Source: Leisingera sp. SS27 (GTDB lineage: Bacteria > Pseudomonadota > Alphaproteobacteria > Rhodobacterales > Rhodobacteraceae). Taken from it: 64,000 nt of DNA. Shown piece after piece: positions 53,232-62,774 of this stretch; position 1 is the stretch's first letter, and each line of letters opens with the position of its first letter. The stretch spans positions 115,620 through 179,619 of the forward strand of contig NZ_JAQNCY010000008.1 in NCBI RefSeq assembly GCF_028368855.1, read 5' to 3'. A program made the translations under genes and the position numbers. Below the pieces are notes generated by a model. It worked only from the letters and a program-made list of their open reading frames with translations. It was not told the DNA's origin and searched no databases.

Positions 53232-53903
53232 TTGAAGATCCTGGTGATAGAAGACGATGCCACGACCGGGCCTTATGTGGCCGCCGGCCTGCGCGAGGAG
53301 GGGCATACCGCGGATCTGGTCACCGATGGACGTGAGGGGCTGCTGCAGGCAACCGCGGCGGATTACGACGTGCTGATCATCGACCGGATGCTGCCGTCGC
53401 TGGACGGGCTGAGCCTGATCAAGACCCTGCGCGGCGCCGGGGTTCGGACACCTGCCATCATGCTGACAGCGCTGAGCGGCGTGGACGACCGCATCGAGGG
53501 GCTGGAGGCGGGGGCGGATGATTATCTGGTCAAACCCTTTGCCTTCGGCGAGCTGGCAGCGCGGGTGGCGGCGCTGGCCCGCCGTCCGGGGCTGCAGGAA
53601 CAGGAGACCGTGCTGCGGGCAGGGGATCTGGAGATGGACCTGGTCCGCCGCAGGGTTACCCGCGCGGGCCAGGAGATCGAGCTGCTGCCGCGCGAATTCC
53701 GCCTGCTGGAGCATCTGTTGCGCCGCAAGGGGCGGGTGCAGACCCGGACCATGCTGCTGGAAGCGGTTTGGGACATCAGTTTCGATCCGCAGACCAACGT
53801 GGTGGAAACCCATATCTCGCGGTTGCGGTCCAAGGTGGACCGGCCCTTCGGCAGTGGCCTGATCGAAACCGTGCGCGGCGCGGGGTACCGTATTGCCGGA
53901 TGA
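53232..53903 (+). CDS. OmpR-family response regulator
   Basis: This 223-residue protein has a receiver (KILVIEDDATTG, phospho-Asp in LIIDRMLPSLDGL, Lys in DDYLVKPF) and a winged-helix DNA-binding domain (LDMDLVRRR-like start, ELLPREFRLLEHLLRRKGRV, VVETHISRLRSKV, GAGYRI). TTG 53232 is the probable start since the family begins at KILV; the frame upstream of it reads as leader. It overlaps or abuts the kinase gene. The 10-base palindrome ACAGATCTGT at 53161-53170 lies between it and the divergent protease gene and could be its operator. Confidence 0.92.
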   Translation: MKILVIEDDATTGPYVAAGLREEGHTADLVTDGREGLLQATAADYDVLIIDRMLPSLDGLSLIKTLRGAGVRTPAIMLTALSGVDDRIEGLEAGADDYLVKPFAFGELAARVAALARRPGLQEQETVLRAGDLEMDLVRRRVTRAGQEIELLPREFRLLEHLLRRKGRVQTRTMLLEAVWDISFDPQTNVVETHISRLRSKVDRPFGSGLIETVRGAGYRIAG

Positions 53904-53907
53904 TGCC

Positions 53908-55257
53908 GTGACCCGCGCGCGCGTCCTGCTGCGCTCCTCGCCGGTGCGGCAGTCGCTGTGGCTGTCGCTCTTGTTTGTTGCGGCCAGCGCGCTGAGCCTC
54001 GGGGTTACCTACTATGTGGCGCATGGCACGCAGGACCGGGCCATCCGGGAAAGCCTGATGCAGGACATGGCGGGGTTCCGCGCGACGCCTTCTGCGGCAG
54101 CGCTGGCGGCGCTGGTAAACGCCGAGACGGCAGAGACCGACCCGCAGCGCCGCCTGCTCAGCTACCGGCGGCCCGGCGGGCGGATCGTGGCGGGCAATGC
54201 TGCCATCATGCAGCAGCAGGAGGGATTCCGGGTGGTGGCGCTGGGCCCGGCGCCGGTGGAGATTGCGGGCCGCTTCATTTCGCTCAGCGCCTATATTCAC
54301 GGTGGCCTGCTGACGGTTGCGCAAAGCGCCAGGCCGCTGGATGAGCTGCGCCAGACCTATCTGAGGGTGGTTCTGTTCAGCCTGCTTCCGGCGATTGCCG
54401 CCGCGGTGCTGGGCGGGGTGCTGCTGGCGCGGCGCGCGGCGCGGTCGCTGGCAGGGATTGAAACCACGCTGTCGGCGCTGACCTCCGGTGATCTGGGCGC
54501 CCGAGTGCCGCAGATGCCAGGCCGCCAGGGCGATATCGCCCGCATCGGCCGCAGCGTGAACCGCATGGCCGAAGCGCAGCAGCAGTCCACCGAGGCGCTG
54601 CGGCAGGTGTCGGCGGATATTGCCCATGACCTGAAAACCCCGATCCAGCGCCTGGCGGTGCAGCTTCAGCACCTGCAGGAAACTCCGGGACTGCCGCAAG
54701 CGGCGCAGGCGCTGGCTGGCACGGCGCTGGAAGAGACCCGCGGCATCACCAGCACGTTTCAGGCGCTCTTGCAGATTGCCCAGCTGGAGGACGGCGCGCC
54801 GCGTGCGCGGTTCGAGGCGGTTGATCTCTGCGAACTGGCCGCAACCTTTGCCGAGATCTATGAGCCGGCAGCAGAGGAGCAGGGCCGCCGCCTCAGCCTC
54901 AGCTTGCCCGGGGCGCCTGCCACGGTCACCGGCGACCGCACGCTTTTGGGCCAGCTGCTGGCCAACCTGATCGAAAATGCGCTCCGCCATACCCCGGAAG
55001 GTTCCGCCATCAGCCTGTCGCTGCGGCAGGAGGGGGCATCAGCGGTCCTGTCGGTGCGGGACCACGGCCCCGGCATTCCGGAAGAAGAGCGCGGCAAGGT
55101 GCTGCGGCGCCTGTACCGGCTGGAGCGGAGCCGGACAACGCCGGGCAGCGGCCTCGGGCTGAGCCTGGCGGCGGCGATCGCCGGTTTGCACGGGGCTGAA
55201 TTGCAGCTGTCCGATGCCGGACCCGGTCTGCGTGTTGAGGTGGTTTTCGGGACCTGA
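53908..55257 (+). CDS. Sensor histidine kinase (two-component, HAMP type)
   Basis: This roughly 450-residue protein has a membrane segment at residues 14-35, a periplasmic loop of about 115 residues, a second segment near 155-175, a HAMP linker, then HisKA with His in SADIAHDLKTPIQRLAVQ and a HATPase (NLIENALRHTPEGS, RDHGPGIPEEER, GSGLGLSLAAAIAGLHG). It is the partner of the OmpR-type regulator. The start is GTG 53908 or TTG 53893. Together with the divergent HtrA protease it looks like an envelope-stress module; that is inferred from the layout. Confidence 0.92.
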   Translation: MTRARVLLRSSPVRQSLWLSLLFVAASALSLGVTYYVAHGTQDRAIRESLMQDMAGFRATPSAAALAALVNAETAETDPQRRLLSYRRPGGRIVAGNAAIMQQQEGFRVVALGPAPVEIAGRFISLSAYIHGGLLTVAQSARPLDELRQTYLRVVLFSLLPAIAAAVLGGVLLARRAARSLAGIETTLSALTSGDLGARVPQMPGRQGDIARIGRSVNRMAEAQQQSTEALRQVSADIAHDLKTPIQRLAVQLQHLQETPGLPQAAQALAGTALEETRGITSTFQALLQIAQLEDGAPRARFEAVDLCELAATFAEIYEPAAEEQGRRLSLSLPGAPATVTGDRTLLGQLLANLIENALRHTPEGSAISLSLRQEGASAVLSVRDHGPGIPEEERGKVLRRLYRLERSRTTPGSGLGLSLAAAIAGLHGAELQLSDAGPGLRVEVVFGT

Positions 55258-55389
55258 TCCGCTGCCGCGGGCCAGGGCGCGCTGCAGCGCCGGATGAATG
55301 TGTTGCCAAGCCGCGTGCTTTATTCCAAGCCTGGCACTGCGGGCGCCACGGCGCCTTTTTGACCCGGCACCAGGACAGGATCTCAGCCC

Positions 55390-56409
55390 ATGACCACCGT
55401 TTCGACAAGAACGCTCTCACTCGGCGAAGTGCGGGCATTGGCCAAATCCGTCCTTGTGTCCGCGGGCATGGATGCAGCGGGCAGCGAACTGATCGCAGAG
55501 ATCGTCACCTGTTCGGAACGTGACGGCCCGCGCAGCCACGGGCTGCGGATGCTGCCGGTCTATGCGCAAAGCTTCACTTCCGGCTATGCCAATGGCGCCG
55601 CCGTCCCGAAGATCGAAAAGATCGCGCCGGGCGTGCTGCGCGGCGATGCAGACAACGGATATTACCAGATCGCCGCTGCGGCAGCGCGGCGGGAGCTGAT
55701 TGCGCTGGCGCGGGAAAACGGCATTGCCGCCTTCACCTGTGCCAACTGCCATCACCTGGGCGGCTTGCGGTTTGACACCGAGCCGCTGGCCAAGGCTGGG
55801 CTGGTGGCGCTGGCGGTGATCAACTCCTTGTCGATGGTGGTGCCGCAGGGCGGTGTGCGCCCGGTGTTCGGCACCAACCCGATGTCCTTTGCCTGCCCGC
55901 GCGACGGTGCAGCTCCTGTGGTCTGGGACCAGGCGGCCTCTATGGTGGCGCTGATGGATATCCGCATGGCGGCCGCCGAGGGCCACGAGCTGCCGCGGCC
56001 TGCCGGGCTGGATCCGGCGGGCATTCCCAGCACCGACCCGGAGGCTATCCTGGAAACCCGCAGCCTGCTGCCATTCGGCGAGCACAAGGGCGCGGCGATT
56101 GCCTTCATGATCGAGGTGCTGGGCGCGGCCCTTGCCGGCGGCACGCTGTCGGTCGACAACAAGGAGCGGGAGTCCTTTGGCGCGCTCAACATTAAGGGCG
56201 GTGCCACGCTGATCGCAATTGATCCGGAGCGGTTCGGCAATGCGGCGTTTGGCGAGTACATCACCCGCATCTGTGCGGAGATTGAGGGCAACGGCGCGGC
56301 GCGGGTGCCGGGCGACGGGCGCTTGAAGAAACGTGCGGCGGCAGAGGCGGACGGAATCGAGGTCAGCTCCGGACTGCTGGCGCAATTGGACGCGCTGGCC
56401 GGCGTCTGA
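55390..56409 (+). CDS. Ldh family oxidoreductase (malate/L-lactate dehydrogenase type)
   Basis: This 339-residue protein is of the NAD(P)H-dependent Ldh_2 family, which includes malate/L-sulfolactate dehydrogenases and the delta1-piperideine-2-carboxylate/delta1-pyrroline-2-carboxylate reductase DpkA. The catalytic His lies in NCHHLGGLRFDTEPLAKAGLVA. The NADPH-binding parts SMVVPQGGVRPVFGTNPMSFACPR and LLPFGEHKGAAIAFMIEVLGAALAGG follow. The His-His pair and short length are like the DpkA group. No lysine or proline genes are adjacent, so the substrate is open. It is a single gene after the two-component pair. Confidence 0.88.
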   Translation: MTTVSTRTLSLGEVRALAKSVLVSAGMDAAGSELIAEIVTCSERDGPRSHGLRMLPVYAQSFTSGYANGAAVPKIEKIAPGVLRGDADNGYYQIAAAAARRELIALARENGIAAFTCANCHHLGGLRFDTEPLAKAGLVALAVINSLSMVVPQGGVRPVFGTNPMSFACPRDGAAPVVWDQAASMVALMDIRMAAAEGHELPRPAGLDPAGIPSTDPEAILETRSLLPFGEHKGAAIAFMIEVLGAALAGGTLSVDNKERESFGALNIKGGATLIAIDPERFGNAAFGEYITRICAEIEGNGAARVPGDGRLKKRAAAEADGIEVSSGLLAQLDALAGV

Positions 56410-56449
56410 ACACGTGGCCAAAGGTAAATGATCCGGCGAGGATGTTTTG

Positions 56450-57088
56450 ATGGACAGCCCTTTTCTTCTGACCGGCGGCGGCTCGGGCCGCACCACTGTT
56501 CTGCTGGCGCATGGGGCCGGCGCCGCCATGGACACCCCATTCATGGACGCCATTGCCGCGGGCCTTGCGGGGCAGGGGCTGCGGGTTGTGCGGTTCGAAT
56601 TCGGCTATATGGTCGACCGCCGCAACGGCGGGGTGAAGCGGCCGCCGCCAAAGGTTGAGAAGCTGCAGGCGGAATACCTGTCGGCCGTCAGCCGGCTTGC
56701 CTGCGAGGGGCCGCTGATCATCGGCGGTAAATCCATGGGCGGCCGTGTGGCCAGTATGATTGCTGACGGGCTCTATGCGGAGGGCCGCATTTGCGGGCTG
56801 TTCTGCCTGGGCTACCCGTTTCACCCGCCCGGCAAGCCGGAGCGGCTGCGGACGGCGCATCTGGAGGGACTGAAGACGCCTGCGCTGATCTGCCAGGGCA
56901 GCCGCGATCCCTTTGGCACGCGGGCGGACGTGCAGGGTTACGCACTGTCCGCGGCAGTCAGCCTGTGCTGGATGGAAGACGGCGACCACGATCTGAAGCC
57001 ACGCAAAACCGTGACCGGTTTCGGTCAAGACCGCAATCTTGACACGGCCTGCGCCGCGGCCGGCACGTGGGCCAGGGCGCTGGCATAG
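56450..57088 (+). CDS. Alpha/beta family hydrolase (KAT8-regulatory/Tex30-like)
   Basis: This 212-residue protein is a short alpha/beta hydrolase. The start TTVLLAHGAGAAMDTPFMDAIAAGLAGQGL is the HGAG oxyanion region. The nucleophile elbow is GGKSMGGRVAS near residue 91, and the Asp and His are probably SRDPFG and DGDHDLKPR. Homologues are dienelactone-hydrolase-like enzymes of unknown substrate. GAGGA lies 7 bases before ATG 56450, ruling out the TTG one codon earlier. It follows the Ldh-family gene by 40 bases and may be cotranscribed. Confidence 0.85.
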   Translation: MDSPFLLTGGGSGRTTVLLAHGAGAAMDTPFMDAIAAGLAGQGLRVVRFEFGYMVDRRNGGVKRPPPKVEKLQAEYLSAVSRLACEGPLIIGGKSMGGRVASMIADGLYAEGRICGLFCLGYPFHPPGKPERLRTAHLEGLKTPALICQGSRDPFGTRADVQGYALSAAVSLCWMEDGDHDLKPRKTVTGFGQDRNLDTACAAAGTWARALA

Positions 57089-57098
57089 GTCCAGCAGG

Positions 57099-57560
57099 TC
57101 AGTGTGGCGCTACTGGCGGTTCGATGATCCGCCAGTACCGGTCCATCATGTTGACGAGCTGCAAGAAGTCGCGGCCCGCGGTTTCCTTGGCAATGTAGCC
57201 TGCGGCATTCAGGTTGTAAGCGGCGGTTATGTCCTGTTGATCATTAGAGGTGGTCAGAAAAAATACCACCGCATTGTGCAGCAGAGGATCGTTGCGCAGC
57301 TCACTGACCAGGTCGATGCCATTCATTCGCGGCATGTTGATGTCGGCCAAAATCACATAGGGAGGGGACAGCCGGGTTTTGCCGCTGGAACCGCGCAGGA
57401 TGCCGAGCGCGTCGATACCGTCAACAGCTCTGGTGATATGATTTGCGATATTGGCTTTGCGGAAGGCGCGCCGCACCGCCTTGGCATCGCCGTCATCGTC
57501 ATCAACCAGCAGGATGTTCAGCTCTCCCCGGGCGGGGAGGCTGCCGGGCTGATGCTCCAT
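57099..57560 (-). CDS. CheY-like single-domain response regulator (Rcp1 type)
   Basis: This 153-residue protein is a lone receiver domain: NILLVDDDDGDAKAVRRAFRKA, phospho-Asp in VILADINMPRMNGIDLVSELR, Thr in FFLTTSND, Lys in GYIAKETAG. The DDDDGDA start and length match the Rcp1-like group that pairs with phytochrome-type kinases. It has no output domain, so it would act by phosphotransfer or protein contact. Its ATG follows the kinase stop by one base, with the GGAGG ribosome site inside the kinase's last codons. Confidence 0.9.
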   Translation of the reverse strand: MEHQPGSLPARGELNILLVDDDDGDAKAVRRAFRKANIANHITRAVDGIDALGILRGSSGKTRLSPPYVILADINMPRMNGIDLVSELRNDPLLHNAVVFFLTTSNDQQDITAAYNLNAAGYIAKETAGRDFLQLVNMMDRYWRIIEPPVAPH

Positions 57561-57561
57561 T

Positions 57562-59037
57562 TCAGTTGCCTCCCTTTACGGTGGTGCGATGCTTGGGCCA
57601 TGTGACACTGAACTCGCATCCTTTCCCCTCTGCGGAACGGACTGAAACAGATCCCCCCGCCCGCTGTACGTGTTTCTGGACGATGGCGAGACCCATGCCG
57701 CTGCCTTCCACCTGGTCACGTGATTTGAGCGTCTGGAACATTTTGAAAATCTTCTCATGATACTCAGGGGCGATACCGGGTCCGTCGTCAGCGACCTGGA
57801 AGACCCAGTTCCCGTCCTGGTCCCGCAGTGTTACGTCCACATTCCCGGTGCCGGTTTCACTGTGCTTGATCGCGTTGGAGATAAGATTTGCAAAAATCTG
57901 TTTCAGCGGCATGTTCACGAGCTGGATGTTCTTGAAGGCCGGGTCGATGCGGATCGTGAAACCTTCAGGCAGGTCAATCAGCATCAGGACTTCCTGCATC
58001 AGCGCGTCACCTGGCATGAGCTGCTGGTAACGGTGATCATCGGCACGTCCGATCCGGGAGTATTCCAGCAGATCGTCCAGCAGCCGGTCCATCCGCGTCA
58101 CACGGGAGCGGAGCAGCTGCAGATTCTCGCGGCTGTCTTCGTCCAGAACATCCGCCAGATCCTCTTCCAGCCAGGTGGAGGCATTGTCGATCACCCGCAA
58201 GGGCGCCCGCAGATCGTGGGAGGCTACATAGGCAAAATCATCCAGGTCGCGGTTCGACCGGGACAATTCTTCTATGAATTGCTCCCGCTCGGCCTCCGCG
58301 CGTTTTTGTTCTGAGATGTCGCGGACGATGCCGCTGAACAGGATGTGGCCGCCGACGTGGACTTCGCTGACGGATAGCTGCAGCGGAAAGGTGCTGCCGT
58401 CCTTGCGCAGCCCGCGCACCTCGCGGCCGGTCCCGATGATATTTTTGCGGCCGGTTTCATGATAATTCCGAAGGTAGCCGTCGTGTGCCGAGCGGTCGGG
58501 GTCTGGCATCAGAAATTTGACATTCCGTCCCGTGGCTTCTTCTGCGCTGTAGCCGAAAATATGTGTGCAGGCGCGGTTGTAGCTAAGGATGTTTCCGCCT
58601 GCATCAATGGTGATCATTCCGTCGACAGTGTTTTCCTGAATCGCGGCGAGCTCATTCTGTTTGCGTTGCAGAGAAAGCTGGATCGTCTTGTGGCGGCACA
58701 CGATGAAGGCAAAACCCCAGAGTGCCAGGACCGTAAGCCCCCTGTTGGTCAGAATGATCCAATGATTGGCCGCTGTGTGCGGAACCAGAAAGTAGCCGAG
58801 AACCGAGAGGGCCGACCCCACCGCGGCATAGGTGTATGCGGTAGCGGGTGTCTCCGCCCAGATGGCACAGAGAACGACACCGGTGTAGATCAGCCCGGCC
58901 GCCACCCCCAGCGGGGTCAGATAGTCGAACAGAAATCCTGCAGCAATCATAGCGGCTGCTGCAGCCTGGGCGCGCTGGCCCTCTGGAAGCAGCCGGGGAG
59001 CTGGCTGGCGGATGCCGGTTTGCCGGGCGTAGGTCAT
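57562..59037 (-). CDS. PAS-domain sensor histidine kinase
   Basis: This 491-residue protein has three or four membrane helices near residues 25-115, one PAS domain (about 145-250, with ENTVDGMITIDAGGNILSYNRACTHIFGYSAEEATGRNVKFLMP), then a HisKA helix with His in YVASHDLRAPLRVIDN and a HATPase domain (NLISNAIKHS, DDGPGIAPEYHEKIF, GSGMGLAIVQKHV). This kinase type (HWE-unlike, phytochrome-related) matches its Rcp1-type partner gene. ATG 59037 starts a sensible membrane domain; the longer frame to 59157 is less likely. No chromophore-binding domain is present. The signal is unknown. Confidence 0.9.
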   Translation of the reverse strand: MTYARQTGIRQPAPRLLPEGQRAQAAAAAMIAAGFLFDYLTPLGVAAGLIYTGVVLCAIWAETPATAYTYAAVGSALSVLGYFLVPHTAANHWIILTNRGLTVLALWGFAFIVCRHKTIQLSLQRKQNELAAIQENTVDGMITIDAGGNILSYNRACTHIFGYSAEEATGRNVKFLMPDPDRSAHDGYLRNYHETGRKNIIGTGREVRGLRKDGSTFPLQLSVSEVHVGGHILFSGIVRDISEQKRAEAEREQFIEELSRSNRDLDDFAYVASHDLRAPLRVIDNASTWLEEDLADVLDEDSRENLQLLRSRVTRMDRLLDDLLEYSRIGRADDHRYQQLMPGDALMQEVLMLIDLPEGFTIRIDPAFKNIQLVNMPLKQIFANLISNAIKHSETGTGNVDVTLRDQDGNWVFQVADDGPGIAPEYHEKIFKMFQTLKSRDQVEGSGMGLAIVQKHVQRAGGSVSVRSAEGKGCEFSVTWPKHRTTVKGGN

Positions 59038-59474
59038 GTGGCGAGCGGTCCCTTGGATTATTGCAGGCGGATGGAATTTCGTTTTCTGACTGCGGCCCTG
59101 TTTGCGGCCGAATGACGGTTTGCCTGGAAAGAGTACACCCCTTGTGTGTTTCATCAAGGAAAATACACCTAAGGGTTGTTATTGGGATGTTGGGCGCGGA
59201 CGCGATAATCGGATTGGTGCACACGGTCAGGCGCCGGGGAGACGGCGGGTATCGGAAGGCAGGAACCCTGCAATGACGCCGAAGCCGCGCCGGGCAAAGA
59301 AGTTTTGCAACCGTTTTGATGCGCTGAGGCCCCGGCAGGCCAGGAGTGCTGCCGGGCGGCGTGCGAGGTTTGCAGGGGCGCCGAAAGCGGCTCGGCGCGG
59401 GGTTAAGAAATTTCTGTCGGTTTGACGCTAGCTTTGCGCGACCTCTTTAGAATCACGAACGCGCGGAGAGATTA
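59038..59474. other. 437-base gap between the kinase and chemoreceptor genes
   Basis: No credible gene is present. The part at about 59137-59180 has facing CACCCCTTGTGTG and CACCTAAGGG segments that could form an imperfect dyad in the shared promoter region of the divergent kinase and chemoreceptor genes. Nothing else was recognised. Confidence 0.5.
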
Positions 59475-60890
59475 ATGTTTTTCAATTCCAAGGCGGCCAA
59501 ACCTGCAGAACAGCTTGGCAGCGCAGAAATAATTGCCGGTATGGTCGACCGCACGCAGGCGACGATCCAGTTCAAACCTGACGGCACCATACTGACGGCC
59601 AATGCCAATTTCCTCTCTGCGCTGGGATACCGCCTGGAGGAGATCGAAGGCCGGCATCACTCGATGTTCGTGGCACCGGATTTGGCGGCGAGTGCGGAAT
59701 ACAAGTCATTCTGGAAGGAATTGGCGCAGGGGCGGGTGTTCACCGATCAGTATCCGCGGGTGACCAAATCCGGGGAGACCATCTGGATCCAGGCCACCTA
59801 TGCGCCGGTGACCGGGCCGGATGGCTCTGTCGTGCAGGTGGTGAAGGTTGCGACCGACGTGACTGTGCGCCGCCGCGGGCTGCAGGAAATTGCCCGTGGT
59901 CTGGAGGCAATGAGCCAGGGCGACCTCGGTATCCGGGTCACGCTGTCGGAACAGGCGGACATTGCAGCGCTGGGCGAGGCGTTCAACCGCTCTGCGGAGC
60001 AGTTGCAAACCGCAATCGGTGCTGTCACCCGGGTGTCGGATGCGGTGGGGCGTACTTCCGATGAGATTTCAAAGGCTGCCAGCGATTTGTCGCAGCGCAC
60101 CGAAAGCCAGGCCGCGACGCTGGAGGAAACGGCGGCGGCGATCGAGGAACTGACCTCTACCGTGCATTCCGCGGCAGAGGGGGCCGAGAAGGTGGAGGGA
60201 ATCGTCAGCGAGGCGAAAACCGCGGCAGAGCGAAGCGGCCGGGTGGTTGAGGATGCGGTGGCAGCGATGTCGCAGATCGAGACCTCGTCTGAAGAGATCG
60301 CCAAGATTATCGGGATGATCGACGACATTGCCTTTCAGACCAACCTTTTGGCATTGAATGCCGGGGTGGAGGCTGCGCGGGCCGGAGATGCGGGCCGCGG
60401 ATTTGCGGTTGTGGCCTCCGAAGTGCGGGCGCTGGCGCAGCGTTCCGCCGGGGCGGCAGGGGAGATCAAGCAGCTGATCAGCGAAAGCAAGCAGCAGGTG
60501 GCCAGCGGTGTCGACCTTGTGGGGCGCACCGGAGCAGAACTGAAAGAGATCATAGGCAGCGTCGGCACCATTTCCAGCCACATCAGCAGTATTGCCACCG
60601 GCGCCAAGGAACAGGCGACATCGCTGAGCGAGATCAATCTGGGTGTTTCGCAGCTGGATCAGGTGACCCAGCAGAACGCGGCGATGGTGGAGCAAACGTC
60701 GGCAGCCAGCCAGCAGCTGTCGTCTGACGCCGGTCAGCTGACCCGTGAGGTTTCCAAGTTCAGCGGCTGCGGAGGAGCAGGTCAAACAATGCCCGCGGGA
60801 GCAGACGTGATCGCTTTCCAGCGTCCTGCGGCGGCGCCGGTTGCTGCGCAGAATGAGCTGCCTGCGGCGCAGGGCTGGGACGATTTCTGA
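59475..60890 (+). CDS. Soluble PAS-containing methyl-accepting chemotaxis protein
   Basis: This 471-residue protein starts with a PAS domain (residues about 20-125, [37 protein letters not shown]), has a short HAMP-like linker and then the cytoplasmic coiled-coil signalling domain. The highly conserved tip is [52 protein letters not shown]. No membrane segment is seen, so it is cytoplasmic and may sense redox or an internal ligand. It ends in GWDDF, like the C-terminal pentapeptide that tethers CheR in enteric receptors. No other chemotaxis genes are in the window. Confidence 0.93.
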   Translation: MFFNSKAAKPAEQLGSAEIIAGMVDRTQATIQFKPDGTILTANANFLSALGYRLEEIEGRHHSMFVAPDLAASAEYKSFWKELAQGRVFTDQYPRVTKSGETIWIQATYAPVTGPDGSVVQVVKVATDVTVRRRGLQEIARGLEAMSQGDLGIRVTLSEQADIAALGEAFNRSAEQLQTAIGAVTRVSDAVGRTSDEISKAASDLSQRTESQAATLEETAAAIEELTSTVHSAAEGAEKVEGIVSEAKTAAERSGRVVEDAVAAMSQIETSSEEIAKIIGMIDDIAFQTNLLALNAGVEAARAGDAGRGFAVVASEVRALAQRSAGAAGEIKQLISESKQQVASGVDLVGRTGAELKEIIGSVGTISSHISSIATGAKEQATSLSEINLGVSQLDQVTQQNAAMVEQTSAASQQLSSDAGQLTREVSKFSGCGGAGQTMPAGADVIAFQRPAAAPVAAQNELPAAQGWDDF

Positions 60891-60993
60891 GGCCCCCGCA
60901 TGCCAGCCATCCGGTGCCGCCCGGCCTGAATTGACGTGTTGACACTCCCCGCCTGTGCCGCAACGCTGGCCGCAAAAATGACGGGGTGAACAC

Positions 60994-61746
60994 ATGGACA
61001 GCCAGAATGCGGCTGCATATCCGCTGGTCCGCCGGGCCGGGCTGAGCGGCATGCTGGTCAGTTTCGCCGGCAGCCTGAGCGAGGCGTCCAACCGTGCAGC
61101 GCTGGCATTCCGCACCGCAGTGGAGGCGATGGCACTGGAGGGCGTGGTGGAGACCATGGCCTCGCTGGCGTCGGTGTTTGTCCGCTTTGAACCCTCGGTG
61201 CTGCCGCACGGCCGGCTGGAAGATGCGCTGCGAGGGCTGCTTGCCACACAGGATTGGCTGCAGGCGCCGTTGCCCGCCGGGCGCAGGTTCTGGCGGGTGC
61301 CCACCGTTTACGGCACCGATCTGGCACCCCAGCTGGCAGAGGCCGCCGATGCCGCAGGTATGAGCGAGGCGCAGGCAATCGACAGCCTGAGTGCGGCGCG
61401 GGTTCGGGTGCTGACCATAGGTTTTGCGCCCGGCCAGCCCTATCTCGGCTCGCTGGGACCGGAATGGGATCTGCCGCGGCAGACCGAACTGACACCGAAG
61501 GTGCCGCGCGGGGCACTGGTGCAGGCGATCCGCCAGTTCGTGCTGTTCTCAAATCCCGCCCCCACCGGATGGCGCCATGTTGGCCAGACCGGAATGATGC
61601 TGTTCCAAGCGGACGCGGGCCAGCCCTTTGCCCTGCGCGCCGGCGACGAGATGCAGTTTGAACCGGTTTCCAAGCCGGAGTTCCTGAAGCTGTGTGAAGC
61701 TGACCCGCTGCGCGGCGGGGCGGCAGCGCGGGAGATCGGCGCATGA
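60994..61746 (+). CDS. pxpB: 5-oxoprolinase subunit B (allophanate hydrolase subunit 1 family), copy 2
   Basis: This 250-residue protein is a second PxpB. It has the same core VLTIGFAPGQPYLGSLGPEWDLPRQTELTPKVPRGALVQAIRQ and the end ALRAGDEMQFEPVS as copy 1 at 44337. The start at ATG 60994 has a G-run (GGGG) 6-9 bases upstream. It overlaps pxpC by ATGA, exactly as in copy 1. This second set has no transporter or DUF1445 gene and follows a chemoreceptor gene instead. It may serve intracellular 5-oxoproline repair, which is inference. Confidence 0.93.
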   Translation: MDSQNAAAYPLVRRAGLSGMLVSFAGSLSEASNRAALAFRTAVEAMALEGVVETMASLASVFVRFEPSVLPHGRLEDALRGLLATQDWLQAPLPAGRRFWRVPTVYGTDLAPQLAEAADAAGMSEAQAIDSLSAARVRVLTIGFAPGQPYLGSLGPEWDLPRQTELTPKVPRGALVQAIRQFVLFSNPAPTGWRHVGQTGMMLFQADAGQPFALRAGDEMQFEPVSKPEFLKLCEADPLRGGAAAREIGA

Positions 61747-62774
61747 ACGGCCTCAGGATCCTCCGTATAGGCCCGGTTGCATCGGTGCAGGACATGGGCC
61801 GCCCCGGGCTGCTGGGGCAGGGGATATCCCAGGGCGGCGCCGCGGACACCCTGGCACTGGCCGAAGGCGCGGCGCTTCTGCGGCAGGATCCGGGCCTGGC
61901 GACGCTGGAAATGGGCGGCATGGGCGGTGAATTCGAAGCCACTGGCCCTCTGCGTATTGCATTCACGGGCGCGCCGATGGCGGCAGCGCTGGAGGGCACT
62001 GCGCTGGCCTGGAATGCCTCGCACCAGATGGAGGCAGGGCAGCGCCTGACCATAGGCGCTGCCCGCGCCGGCGTCTATGGATACCTGCATCTGGGCGGCG
62101 GCATTGCCACGGAACCGGTGCTGGGCGCGCGCTCAGTTCATCTGATGGCGGGGCTCGGCCGGGCGGCTGAAGCCGGAGACCTGCTGCCGGCCGGGCCTGA
62201 CAATAGCGATGAGACCGGGCTGGTGCTGGCGGCTGAAGAGCGTTTCAATGGTGGCGAGCTGCGCATCGTCGAAAGTTTCCAGAGCCCTCTGTTTCCCGAG
62301 GCAGTTCGTACGCGCTTTGCCGCAACGGCCTTCAGCCGCGGCAGCCGGGCCAACCGGATGGGGGTAGAGATGGTCTCGGATGGCGCCGGCTTCGCTGCCG
62401 ACGGCCAGCTAAATATCCTGTCCGAAGTGATCCTGCCCGGCGACGTTCAGATGACAGGTGACGGCAAGCCGTTTGTGCTTCTGCGCGAATGCCAGACCAC
62501 TGGCGGCTACCCCAGGATCGGCACTGTGCTGCCTTGCGACCTGCCCAAAGTGGCGCAGGCCCAGGCAGGTGCAAGCCTGCGTTTCCGCTGGATCAGCCTG
62601 GAGGAAGGGCTGGAGATCCAGGCCGCGTTCGGGAAATCCCTGAAAGGCCTGCCCGCGGCGTGCTGCCCGCTGGTGCGCGACCCGGCAGCAGTCCGGGACC
62701 TGTTGTCCTATCAATTGATCAGCGGCGCTGTCTCGGCCGATGCCGACCCGTTCGCCAAGGGAGAATCCACATGA
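61743..62774 (+). CDS. pxpC: 5-oxoprolinase subunit C (biotin-dependent carboxyltransferase family), copy 2
   Basis: This 343-residue protein is the second PxpC. It shares with copy 1 the opening GPVASVQDMGRPGLLGQGISQGGAADTLALAEGAALL, the middle GYLHLGGGIATEPVLGARSVHL and the end FVLLRECQTTGGYPRIGTVLPCDLP. Both ends overlap neighbours by four bases (ATGA at 61743 and 62771), so the trio is tightly coupled. The length is nearly identical to the first copy (342). The two copies clearly differ in sequence, so they are old paralogues or one was acquired. Confidence 0.94.
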   Translation: MNGLRILRIGPVASVQDMGRPGLLGQGISQGGAADTLALAEGAALLRQDPGLATLEMGGMGGEFEATGPLRIAFTGAPMAAALEGTALAWNASHQMEAGQRLTIGAARAGVYGYLHLGGGIATEPVLGARSVHLMAGLGRAAEAGDLLPAGPDNSDETGLVLAAEERFNGGELRIVESFQSPLFPEAVRTRFAATAFSRGSRANRMGVEMVSDGAGFAADGQLNILSEVILPGDVQMTGDGKPFVLLRECQTTGGYPRIGTVLPCDLPKVAQAQAGASLRFRWISLEEGLEIQAAFGKSLKGLPAACCPLVRDPAAVRDLLSYQLISGAVSADADPFAKGEST

